A DNA stretch of 5,396 nucleotides from an uncultured Porphyromonadaceae bacterium (GCA_900549445.1 UROS01000156.1:1-5396); one strand, 5' to 3'; counted from the stretch's first letter, positions 1 to 5,396 are shown. Made by a program: numbers and translations. Notes: generated by a model not told the origin, from the sequence alone.

Positions 1-77
1 AATCCGCCTCAAGAGAATGGACTCCGGCTTTCACATTTGTTTTTAAACAACCTCTTATATTCTTCTGTCCCTCCATC

Positions 78-125
78 CTCCTGTTTCTGTCGTTCTCAAA
101 TCTCCTGTTCCTCCCGTACTCCTGT
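78..125. repeat. three dispersed CTCCTGT direct repeats in a polypyrimidine tract
   Basis: The exact heptamer occurs at 78-84, 102-108 and 119-125 (start-to-start steps of 24 and 17). Looser copies CTTCTGT at 62-68, TTTCTGT at 84-90 and CTACTGT at 139-145 extend the pattern to six. On the minus strand this reads as repeated ACAGGAG. Spacing is irregular, so it is not a true tandem array. Skewed base composition may account for part of it. Confidence 0.4.
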
Positions 126-211
126 CTCCCCAAAAACTCTACTGTCCAAAAAATTTCACCCCGATTTGAAAAAAGCGACATTATCGCAATGTTTTTTGTG
201 CGTTGACGTTG

Positions 212-219
212 TATCTTTG
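212..219 (+). promoter_or_regulatory. Bacteroidota-type -7 promoter box upstream of the 168-aa gene
   Basis: TATCTTTG matches the Bacteroidota primary-sigma -7 consensus TAnnTTTG and lies 24 bp before the ATG at 244. That would give a leader of roughly 15-20 nt. The -33 partner is weak: a TTTG at 195-198 is only 13 bp upstream, whereas the usual gap is about 19-21 bp. The box is seen directly; its use as a promoter is inference. Confidence 0.5.
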
Positions 220-243
220 CGAAAAAAATAATCAACACACGTT

Positions 244-750
244 ATGAAAAACACTAAAAACGAAACGACTTGCCGCGTATCAGACCGCGCCTACCGCATT
301 ATCATCTCCGACGTTATCGACTCAATGACCGGATGCAAAATCGACCCCTTCACCTTCAAGCAGGTGGTGACAGCCGTCCGCCATTATCTCAAGCCCGAGG
401 GAAAACCGACGGGACTGGGCCGAAAGGCGAAAGTGATATTCGACCGTCTGCTCCCCGATCTCGACCGCGCCATCCGCCGCTCGGAAACCGCACGTGCCGC
501 AGCCCGTCGCCGTAAGGAAGCCGCTAAGAAAATCGCTGAAGCTGAAGTTGTAATCGAAACCAACGTTGAAACCAAAGCTGAAACCGGAGCCGAATCAACC
601 ATCCAGGTGCAGCAACCTGCCGATTCAGAAACCGGCAAGTACCAGCCGTCGGTTATCTCTCCGGCCGAACACACCAGCAACCGTGTGACTGCTAAAAACC
701 GATACCGAAATTCGGCAAGTCAGATGCATATTCCTCTAAATCAATCATAA
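244..750 (+). CDS. hypothetical protein, small charged, 168 aa
   Basis: I do not recognise a family. The protein has a roughly 75-residue N-terminal part that looks folded, with residues 15-75 mixing hydrophobic helices (AYRIIISDVIDSM, KVIFDRLLPDLD). A strongly charged Ala/Arg/Lys/Glu helix follows at about 74-103, then a Thr/Glu/Gln/Ser-rich, probably disordered tail to residue 168. There is no signal peptide, membrane segment or catalytic motif, so it is probably cytosolic. The tail contains the tetrapeptide repeat ETNV-ETKA-ETGA (residues 105-116). The ATG at 244 is preceded by an A-rich stretch and a -7-like box at 212-219. The helix pattern leading into a basic A/R/K stretch faintly recalls short Bacteroidota replication- or phage-associated unknown proteins, but this is only an impression. 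The 3' end overlaps the convergent ATPase gene by 6 bp. Confidence 0.65.
   Translation: MKNTKNETTCRVSDRAYRIIISDVIDSMTGCKIDPFTFKQVVTAVRHYLKPEGKPTGLGRKAKVIFDRLLPDLDRAIRRSETARAAARRRKEAAKKIAEAEVVIETNVETKAETGAESTIQVQQPADSETGKYQPSVISPAEHTSNRVTAKNRYRNSASQMHIPLNQS
556..591 (+). repeat. in-frame 12-bp tandem repeat, three units
   Basis: Three consecutive 12-bp units begin with GAAACC: GAAACCAACGTT (556-567), GAAACCAAAGCT (568-579) and GAAACCGGAGCC (580-591). A decayed start (GAATCAACC) follows at 592. They encode Glu-Thr-X-Val/Ala. Because the unit is a multiple of three, gain or loss of copies would keep the frame, so the tail length could vary between strains. Confidence 0.7.
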
Positions 751-1530
751 CGCACATTTCCCGCTGTCCCCTTCCTGTTTGACTATTATCGTGCCGGTCG
801 AAGCGTCGAAGCGAATGGTGTCGTTCTGAAACAGTCGGTCAATATAACCGCTGCGGCGCATCTCCTCCGTCGGCAGACACCGCAGATGCGGCGCGTCGAG
901 AAGCGCTATACTGTCGCAAAGCAGCATCGCTATGTCGAGCTCATGGGTTGAGAACATCACGCATTTTCCTTCCTCGTGAGCCAGTCTTCGCAGCAGCCCC
1001 ACAAGCTCATAGCGGTTAGGCATGTCGAGAAACGACGTCGGCTCGTCGAGCAGAATTATCGGGGTGTCCTGGGCGAGCGCTCGGGCAATCATCACCCGCT
1101 GGCACTCCCCGTCGCTCATAGTATCCATCGTCCGGTGGCCATAATCACTCATACCCACCGCGGCAAGCGATTTCTCCACCGCCTCCCTGTCAGCTTCCCG
1201 CAAGCGTCCTATCCAGTCAGTGTACGGCGCACGTCCGGCGCCCACCACATCCTCACACCGCAGATTGGCTATGCGGGTACGCTCGGTGTTGACAAACGCG
1301 AGTGTGCGCGCAAACTGCATGGGCGGCATCGAGCGCAAATCGCGGCCGTCGAGCTTAATCCGCCCGCCATAGGCCGGATTGAGTCCGGCAATGGCGCGCA
1401 GCAGAGTCGACTTGCCCGACCCGTTGCGGCCGATGAGTGCGGTGAGCTTTTTCGGCGCAATCGTGGCGTCAACCCCTCGGAGCAGTATTCGGCTGCCATA
1501 GCCGATTGAAAAATCGTGGAATTCTATCAT
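745..1530 (-). CDS. FecE/BtuD-type ABC importer ATP-binding protein, 261 aa
   Basis: This is the nucleotide-binding subunit that powers uptake of a metal chelate (siderophore, heme or corrinoid) through the permease encoded just upstream; it works as a dimer on the cytoplasmic face. Visible motifs are Walker A GRNGSGKST (residues 34-42), signature MSDGE (138-142), Walker B IILLDE (158-163), D-loop FLD (167-169) and switch His196 in STHELD. Two departures stand out. The signature has Ser-Asp-Gly in place of the usual Ser-Gly-Gly, and the segment where a Q-loop Gln is expected reads VNTERT (80-85) with no Gln. I recall the same SDGE style in Bacteroidota homologues, so it is probably a lineage trait, not decay. 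I chose the ATG at 1530 because it overlaps the permease stop as ATGA and gives the normal family length. The frame stays open upstream to 2148, but that part is a shadow of the permease gene. Confidence 0.95.
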   Translation of the reverse strand: MIEFHDFSIGYGSRILLRGVDATIAPKKLTALIGRNGSGKSTLLRAIAGLNPAYGGRIKLDGRDLRSMPPMQFARTLAFVNTERTRIANLRCEDVVGAGRAPYTDWIGRLREADREAVEKSLAAVGMSDYGHRTMDTMSDGECQRVMIARALAQDTPIILLDEPTSFLDMPNRYELVGLLRRLAHEEGKCVMFSTHELDIAMLLCDSIALLDAPHLRCLPTEEMRRSGYIDRLFQNDTIRFDASTGTIIVKQEGDSGKCAL

Positions 1531-2510
1531 GCTGTGAAAGATTTGTTGCGCAATACCACCCATACCACTATCGGAATACCTAAAAGCGCAGTTATAGCGT
1601 TGATGGGCAGTACGAACAGTTTGGAAACGAGGTCGCACACGAGGAGAACCGACGCTCCGGTAAGCATCGTTGCGGGCACGAGTACACGGTGGTCGCTGTT
1701 GCGGAAGAGCAGGCGTGTCACGTGGGGCATTGCCAGTCCGATGAAACCGATAGGCCCGCAGAATGCCGTGACGGTGCCCGCAAGCAAGGTGGTCGAAAGG
1801 AAAATCAGAGCACGGCTGCGGCGTATGTTCAGTCCCATTGTCCGCGCATATTCTTCGCCGAAAAGAAGAAGATTGAGCGGCTTTATAGTGATGACAGCAA
1901 GAACAAGCCCCGCTGCCACGGCAGGCACGAGCACGAGTAGCTGACCGGCAGTCACGTCGCCGAGAGAACCCATCGTCCAGATTACAAATGTCTTTAGAGC
2001 ATCCTCCCGGCTTATATATTGCAGGATCTGCACTACGGCGCTGACGCCCGACGAAAACATCATACCTAATATCAGTATGACCATGATGTCTTTTATCCGC
2101 TGCCCTACCGCAGCTATGACGATAAGCACCGCCGCGGCTCCGATCCATGCAGCTCCTGCTATTCCAAGCGACGACCCGATTCCGGCAAGCACCACCAATG
2201 CAACCCCGAGACTCGCTCCCGAACTGATTCCGAGCACGTAGGGCCCTGCGAGCGGATTGCGGAAAAGTGTCTGCATCTGCAGGCCGCTGACAGTAAGGGC
2301 CGCTCCGGCCATAAGTGCCGTAAGCGCCTTAACAAGGCGTATGTTCAGAACGATTTTTGCCGTAGCCGGCGCACAGTCGCCTCCGGTGAGAGCCGACAAG
2401 ACCTCGCCGAGTGGTATCCCCACGCTTCCGACCGTCAGGTCGAGGCAGAAAAGCAACCCTGTCAGCAGGGCGACAAGAACGAAAAGAGTCGAAGTCCGGG
2501 CGCGCATCAT
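1527..2510 (-). CDS. FecCD/BtuC-family ABC importer permease, 327 aa
   Basis: This is the integral membrane subunit of a type II ABC importer; the family forms a homodimeric channel for iron-siderophore, heme or vitamin B12 in the inner membrane. Most of the chain is hydrophobic and consistent with about ten helices: the first at roughly 8-27, others around 62-78, 92-112, 116-135, 143-162, 190-208, 235-262 and 276-296. Family hallmarks are LFRNPLAGPYVLGISSGAS (82-100), FGEEYARTMGLN (217-228, the cytoplasmic loop that contacts the ATPase), GPIGFIGLAMPH (252-263) and LPINAITALLGIP (301-313). Length is normal for the family. The ATG at 2510 overlaps the stop of the binding-protein gene as ATGA. 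A second ATG at 2507 is possible and would change the protein by one residue. The stop again overlaps the ATPase start, so the genes are probably translationally coupled. Substrate is not determinable from sequence. Confidence 0.95.
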   Translation of the reverse strand: MMRARTSTLFVLVALLTGLLFCLDLTVGSVGIPLGEVLSALTGGDCAPATAKIVLNIRLVKALTALMAGAALTVSGLQMQTLFRNPLAGPYVLGISSGASLGVALVVLAGIGSSLGIAGAAWIGAAAVLIVIAAVGQRIKDIMVILILGMMFSSGVSAVVQILQYISREDALKTFVIWTMGSLGDVTAGQLLVLVPAVAAGLVLAVITIKPLNLLLFGEEYARTMGLNIRRSRALIFLSTTLLAGTVTAFCGPIGFIGLAMPHVTRLLFRNSDHRVLVPATMLTGASVLLVCDLVSKLFVLPINAITALLGIPIVVWVVLRNKSFTA

Positions 2511-3673
2511 TCAAGTTTTCTGTAATACACGAAATCCTCCTCTGCGAGTTCCGGATGGAAAATCTTCACAAGGTCGCGGAGCACTGCGTCGGGCGCAACA
2601 ACGGCCGATTCGTAGAAATCGTTGCCTCCCGCGGCCGTCACACGCCGGTTATTATTGTATACAGCACCATTTTTCATCACCGGCGTGTCGGTGAATTTAG
2701 GAGCCATCGACCTGACGTCGGCAAGCGACTGAGCCATCCCCGGATTGAGCCATACGTCGGCTTTCGAGGCAAGCAGATAAGCCTCTTCCATGTCTATGGC
2801 CTCCGACGTTGTTCCGGTGTTTTTATCATACAGGTAATCGCCGCCGGCGTCGCTGATCAGGCGCACCATATAGCTTTGGGTCGACGGCATGAACCACGAA
2901 TCGTTGTAGGGAGTGTTGATCATCACCGAGGGGGAAGGAAGTCCCGCATCTGCAACCTTTTTCCTCACGGCCTCATATCGCGCGGGGATTTCTTGGAAAA
3001 TCCGCTCTCCCCTTTCGCGCCTGCCGATTATCTCCGACACTGCAACAAGCCACTCGGCTTTTCCGAGCGGCGACTCCTCGACATAATCGCCTATATACAT
3101 GTAAGGTATACCGAGTTCGCGGAGCTTTCCTTCCATGGAGCTCGCTCCGTTTACGCCATATAGCAAAACGATGTCGGGTTCAAGACTCGCCAGCAGTTCG
3201 TAGTTGACATTGCCCTCGAACCCTACGTCACCCACACTGTCTGTACGCCGAAGAATGTTTTCGCTGCTGATATACTGTTTCCCCGATACTCCCGCCACGC
3301 GGTCAGCCTCACCGAGCGCATCGAGCATCGCCACGTGGGTCGACGACATCGTAACTATGCGCTTCGCATCGCCTTCAATCACCTGACCGTCGAACCCGTC
3401 CGGCACCGGCTCTCCGCCACGGGCAATAAGAAGCCTGGCCTCTACACTGTCGGCGCCCTGCCAGGGATTCGTCACCTCAAGCAGAGTACTTTCCTTTCCC
3501 TCCGCTCCTTTTATCGTGAAGCCGGAGGCATATTCGGGACGGTAGACAATCGTATCGAACTCCACGGAAGTTGATTTATTGCCGCCGCACGACGGCAGTA
3601 GGATAAGCAGAAGACCCGCGATACCCGACAACAGGAATTTTCCCGGCGTTTTGAATTCAGAAAGCATTTGCAT
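2507..3673 (-). CDS. FecB/BtuF-type substrate-binding lipoprotein of an ABC importer, 388 aa
   Basis: This is the periplasmic solute-binding component that would deliver a metal chelate to the permease encoded next. The N-terminus is a lipoprotein signal: a hydrophobic stretch at 13-26, then LPSC with lipidation Cys29, so it is probably anchored in the inner membrane. Residues about 36-100 form an extra region, with NPWQGADS at 69-76, that short enterobacterial BtuF proteins lack. The class III binding-protein fold follows, starting RIVTMSSTHVAMLDALG (105-121), with an EPDIVLLYG strand in lobe 1, a long linking helix around the ERGERIFQEIPARYE segment, and a C-terminal GGNDFYESAVVAPD near 349. 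The total is about 120 residues longer than E. coli BtuF. M1 (3673) and M3 (3667) are both possible starts. It is first in the operon and sits behind a TACCTTTG box at 3698-3705. Substrate could be siderophore, heme or corrinoid; the leader is too short for a cobalamin riboswitch. Confidence 0.92.
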   Translation of the reverse strand: MQMLSEFKTPGKFLLSGIAGLLLILLPSCGGNKSTSVEFDTIVYRPEYASGFTIKGAEGKESTLLEVTNPWQGADSVEARLLIARGGEPVPDGFDGQVIEGDAKRIVTMSSTHVAMLDALGEADRVAGVSGKQYISSENILRRTDSVGDVGFEGNVNYELLASLEPDIVLLYGVNGASSMEGKLRELGIPYMYIGDYVEESPLGKAEWLVAVSEIIGRRERGERIFQEIPARYEAVRKKVADAGLPSPSVMINTPYNDSWFMPSTQSYMVRLISDAGGDYLYDKNTGTTSEAIDMEEAYLLASKADVWLNPGMAQSLADVRSMAPKFTDTPVMKNGAVYNNNRRVTAAGGNDFYESAVVAPDAVLRDLVKIFHPELAEEDFVYYRKLE

Positions 3674-3675
3674 CA

Positions 3676-3690
3676 GTTATTATTAATAAC
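3676..3690. promoter_or_regulatory. AT-rich palindrome beside the importer start, candidate operator
   Basis: GTTATTA (3676-3682) and TAATAAC (3684-3690) are perfect inverted 7-bp arms around one central base. The site begins three bases upstream of the importer ATG at 3673 and lies just downstream of the predicted minus-strand -7 box. It therefore covers the initially transcribed leader, a position suited to a repressor. It does not clearly match a Fur box. The symmetry is seen directly; operator function is inference. Confidence 0.35.
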
Positions 3691-3697
3691 AATTACG

Positions 3698-3705
3698 CAA
3701 AGGTA
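3698..3705 (-). promoter_or_regulatory. -7 box for the importer operon
   Basis: Read on the minus strand this is TACCTTTG, a full match to the Bacteroidota -7 consensus TAnnTTTG. It lies 24 bp before the ATG of the binding-protein gene. No TTTG-like -33 element is visible at the usual distance, so an activator or another sigma preference is possible. Confidence 0.55.
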
Positions 3706-3728
3706 CATAAAAGAACACGATTTTTATG

Positions 3729-3736
3729 TACCTTTG
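3729..3736 (+). promoter_or_regulatory. -7 box for the GH43-GH35 gene
   Basis: TACCTTTG is a full match to TAnnTTTG and lies 43 bp upstream of the ATG at 3780, giving a predicted leader of about 35-40 nt. The expected -33 region (about 3704-3710) falls inside the opposite arm of the inverted repeat and has no TTTG. It mirrors the minus-strand box at 3698-3705. Confidence 0.55.
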
Positions 3737-3779
3737 TGGAAAGTTTCAGCAATTCATCTCCATACCTTATTTTTCTATC

Positions 3780-5396
3780 ATGAACAGATTCAATATCCTC
3801 GGGCCGGTGCTTGCCGCAGTTCTTTTTCAGGGAATCCCGCTGCCGGCGGAGGCTTCCGAGCCTGAATGCTCCGCCTACCTTTTCACCTATTTTACCGGCA
3901 ACGCCCCCGCCGACGAGTCGATTCACTTCGCCGTGAGCCGCGACGGACTGAACTATACCGCGCTCAACGGCAACGCACCCGTAATAGATTCGCGCCGCAT
4001 AAGCGAGACCGGCGGTGTACGCGACCCCCACATAATGCGCAGCGCCGACGGCAAAGAATTCTACATGGTCGTAACAGACATGACGAGCTGCAAGGGCTGG
4101 GATTCAAACCGCGGACTAACCCTGCTGAAATCCCGCGACCTCGTGAACTGGACACCGTCGGTAATCAATATCCAGAAGCGGTTCAAGGGCAATGAGGATC
4201 TCAAACGTGTATGGGCGCCGCAGACCATCTACGACGCCGACGCCGGAAAATATATGGTATACTGGTCGATGAAACACGGCGACGGCCCCGACATAATATA
4301 TTATGCCTACGCTAACGATGATTTCACGGATTTCACGGGAGAACCGAAACCGCTTTTCATACCCGCCGACAAAAAGTCGTGTATTGACGGCGACATAGTC
4401 TACAAAGACGGCACCTATCATCTCTTTTACAAAACCGAAGGCCACGGCAACGGCATTAAGAAAGCCACCACAAAGAACCTCACCTCCGGCAAGTGGATTG
4501 AATCTCCCGACTACAAGCAGCAGACCGACCGCCCCGTGGAAGGTGCGGGAACTTTCAAACTGATCGGATCCGACAAGTATATTCTTATGTACGACGTCTA
4601 CACCAGCGGAGCATATCAGTTCACCGAATCGACAGACCTCGACAACTTCAAGGTTATCGACGGCGCAGTGACCATGGATTTCCATCCCCGCCACGGAACC
4701 GTGATGCAGATTACCGACGAGGAATATAACCGTCTCGTGAAAGCATTCCCGTCTGCTGGCGCCGACATCGGCAAATTCGAGGCCGGAAAGGGGACTTTCC
4801 TGCTCAACGGCGAACCGTTCGTGGTAAAAGCTGCCGAACTCCACTATCCGCGCATTCCGCGCCCGTATTGGGATCAGCGCATAAAACAGTGCAAGGCACT
4901 CGGCATGAACACCGTATGCCTCTACACCTTCTGGAACTCACATGAGCCCCGCGAGGGAGAGTTTGACTTCACCGGTCAGAACGACCTGCGCGAATTCGTG
5001 AAACTCTGTGAGAAAAACGGCATGAAGGTTATTCTTCGTCCCGGCCCGTACGTGTGTGCCGAATGGGAGATGGGCGGCCTGCCCTGGTGGCTGCTGAAGA
5101 AAAAAGACATACGCCTGCGCGAATCGGATCCTTATTTTCTCGAGCGCGTCGACAAATTTCAGAAAGCCGTGGCCGAACAGGTGGGCGACCTTACCGTTGC
5201 CTCCGGAGGCCCGGTTATCATGGTGCAGGTTGAGAACGAATACGGCTCCTACGGAATCGACAAGCCTTACGTATCGCAGATACGCGACATGCTCCGCAAG
5301 AATTTCGGGCCGGCTGTGACGCTATTCCAGTGCGACTGGTCGTCGAATTTCCTCAACAACGGGCTCGACGACCTCATCTGGACAATGAACTTCGGT
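3780..5396 (+). CDS. secreted GH43-GH35 two-domain glycoside hydrolase (beta-galactosidase), 5' part
   Basis: The frame is open for 539 codons from the ATG at 3780 to the window edge, so the C-terminus is missing. Residues 1-25 form a signal peptide with likely cleavage after AEA, and there is no lipobox, so the product is probably periplasmic or secreted. Residues about 30-328 form a GH43 five-bladed propeller. Expected catalytic residues are Asp82 in RDPHI (base), Asp203 in CIDGDIV (pKa modulator) and Glu254 in VEGAGTF (acid). Motifs such as AYLFTYFTGN and HPRHGTV resemble a Bacteroidota GH43 branch that I would tentatively place in subfamily 34. From about 335 a GH35 barrel begins: AAELHYPRIP, YTFWNSHEP, RPGPYVCAEWEMGGLPWW, then GGPVIMVQVENEY (476-488), which fits the GH35 signature with acid/base Glu487. 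The GH35 nucleophile lies beyond the window. It probably trims galactose- and arabinose-bearing side chains of plant or host glycans; exact linkage is unknown. No SusC/SusD gene is visible nearby. Confidence 0.93.
   Translation, partial: MNRFNILGPVLAAVLFQGIPLPAEASEPECSAYLFTYFTGNAPADESIHFAVSRDGLNYTALNGNAPVIDSRRISETGGVRDPHIMRSADGKEFYMVVTDMTSCKGWDSNRGLTLLKSRDLVNWTPSVINIQKRFKGNEDLKRVWAPQTIYDADAGKYMVYWSMKHGDGPDIIYYAYANDDFTDFTGEPKPLFIPADKKSCIDGDIVYKDGTYHLFYKTEGHGNGIKKATTKNLTSGKWIESPDYKQQTDRPVEGAGTFKLIGSDKYILMYDVYTSGAYQFTESTDLDNFKVIDGAVTMDFHPRHGTVMQITDEEYNRLVKAFPSAGADIGKFEAGKGTFLLNGEPFVVKAAELHYPRIPRPYWDQRIKQCKALGMNTVCLYTFWNSHEPREGEFDFTGQNDLREFVKLCEKNGMKVILRPGPYVCAEWEMGGLPWWLLKKKDIRLRESDPYFLERVDKFQKAVAEQVGDLTVASGGPVIMVQVENEYGSYGIDKPYVSQIRDMLRKNFGPAVTLFQCDWSSNFLNNGLDDLIWTMNFG

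Larger units (their letters stand above)
1..243. other. non-coding leader region with pyrimidine-rich tract
   Basis: No convincing gene is seen here. The left edge may be the tail of an upstream intergenic region. From about 52 to 145 the plus strand is strongly pyrimidine-rich and carries the word CTCCTGT exactly at 78-84, 102-108 and 119-125, with one-base or two-base variants at 62-68, 84-90 and 139-145. From 146 to 200 it becomes A/T-rich. A promoter-like box follows at 212-219. I see no tRNA, hairpin terminator or riboswitch. A 64-codon open frame at 37-231 would need a TTG start and encodes a low-complexity Ser/Pro/Cys-rich peptide, so I do not call it. Confidence 0.6.
3698..3736. repeat. 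perfect 15-bp inverted repeat between divergent genes
   Basis: The left arm CAAAGGTACATAAAA (3698-3712) is the exact reverse complement of the right arm TTTTATGTACCTTTG (3722-3736), with a 9-bp spacer (3713-3721). The outer eight bases of each arm are the TACCTTTG promoter boxes, pointing outward. The shared symmetry continues seven bases inward (ATAAAA plus the adjoining C or G), more than the promoter boxes alone would need. Predicted transcription starts lie outside the repeat, so it is probably a DNA-level site and not an RNA hairpin. Confidence 0.85.

Noticed and set aside
175..191. Interleaved short inverted repeats (GCGA/TCGC, CATT/AATG) upstream of the 212-219 box
   Set aside because: Arms of four bases are expected by chance and do not extend.
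37..231. Possible 64-aa peptide starting with TTG
   Set aside because: It has a non-ATG start in a pyrimidine-rich tract, a low-complexity Ser/Pro/Cys product, and runs through the promoter-like box at 212-219.
384..680. Minus-strand frame opposite the 168-aa gene
   Set aside because: It has an Ala/Ser/Arg-rich composition typical of a shadow. The plus-strand frame has an upstream promoter-like box and a more plausible protein.
700..716. Short palindrome CCGAA-A-TTCGG near the end of the small gene as a terminator
   Set aside because: The loop would be one base and the realistic stem about three pairs, with no T-tract following.
1531..2148. Open extension of the ATPase frame for about 206 codons upstream of its ATG
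   Set aside because: It overlaps the permease gene on the same strand in another frame, has an Arg/His/Cys-rich composition with no domain, and the ATG at 1530 already gives a full-length ATPase.
2411..3163. Plus-strand frame of 250 codons
   Set aside because: It is antisense to the binding-protein and permease genes, with an Arg/His-rich shadow composition.
4116..4844. Long minus-strand frame of 242 codons
   Set aside because: It lies wholly antisense to the well-supported GH43 domain; it is a codon-bias shadow without any recognisable motif.
1..5396. CRISPR array, tRNA/rRNA, insertion sequence, attachment site or defence module
   Set aside because: No regularly spaced repeats, structural RNA signatures, transposase or integrase coding, or terminal inverted repeats are visible on either strand.

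Overview
The window looks like a chromosomal fragment from a gut member of the Bacteroidales (phylum Bacteroidota), perhaps a Muribaculaceae-type genome. Three things point there. Promoter-like sites have the Bacteroidota -7 form TAnnTTTG. Start codons lack Shine-Dalgarno sequences. The proteins (an extended FecB/BtuF-type lipoprotein, an ATPase with an 'SDGE' signature, and a GH43-GH35 enzyme) have a Bacteroidota character. The GC content looks moderately high for the group. The taxonomic placement is inferred from style, not from a marker gene.

Layout from left to right. Bases 1-243 are non-coding, with a pyrimidine-rich tract carrying repeated CTCCTGT words and a promoter-like TATCTTTG. 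Bases 244-750 (+) encode a small charged protein of unknown function with an in-frame 12-bp tandem repeat. Converging on it, with a 6-bp overlap of 3' ends, is a three-gene minus-strand operon read from 3673 down to 745: a substrate-binding lipoprotein, a FecCD/BtuC-type permease and an ATPase. Both gene junctions in this operon are 4-bp ATGA overlaps. Together they form a complete type II ABC importer for a metal chelate (siderophore, heme or corrinoid). The substrate cannot be decided from the sequence, and there is no room for a cobalamin riboswitch in the leader.

The 106-bp divergent intergenic region (3674-3779) holds a perfect 15-bp inverted repeat. Its outer ends are two outward-facing TACCTTTG boxes, one per transcription direction. 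A second, AT-rich palindrome lies beside the importer start. From 3780 to the window edge (+) runs a large exported enzyme, 539 codons without a stop: signal peptide, GH43 five-bladed-propeller domain with all three expected carboxylates, then a GH35 beta-galactosidase barrel with its acid/base motif. It is cut by the window end.

The importer and the glycosidase are ordinary in function. The points most worth a second look are the symmetric divergent promoter, the GH43-GH35 fusion, the non-canonical ATPase signature and Q-loop, and the unknown small protein. I found no convincing new defence, mobile or RNA system.
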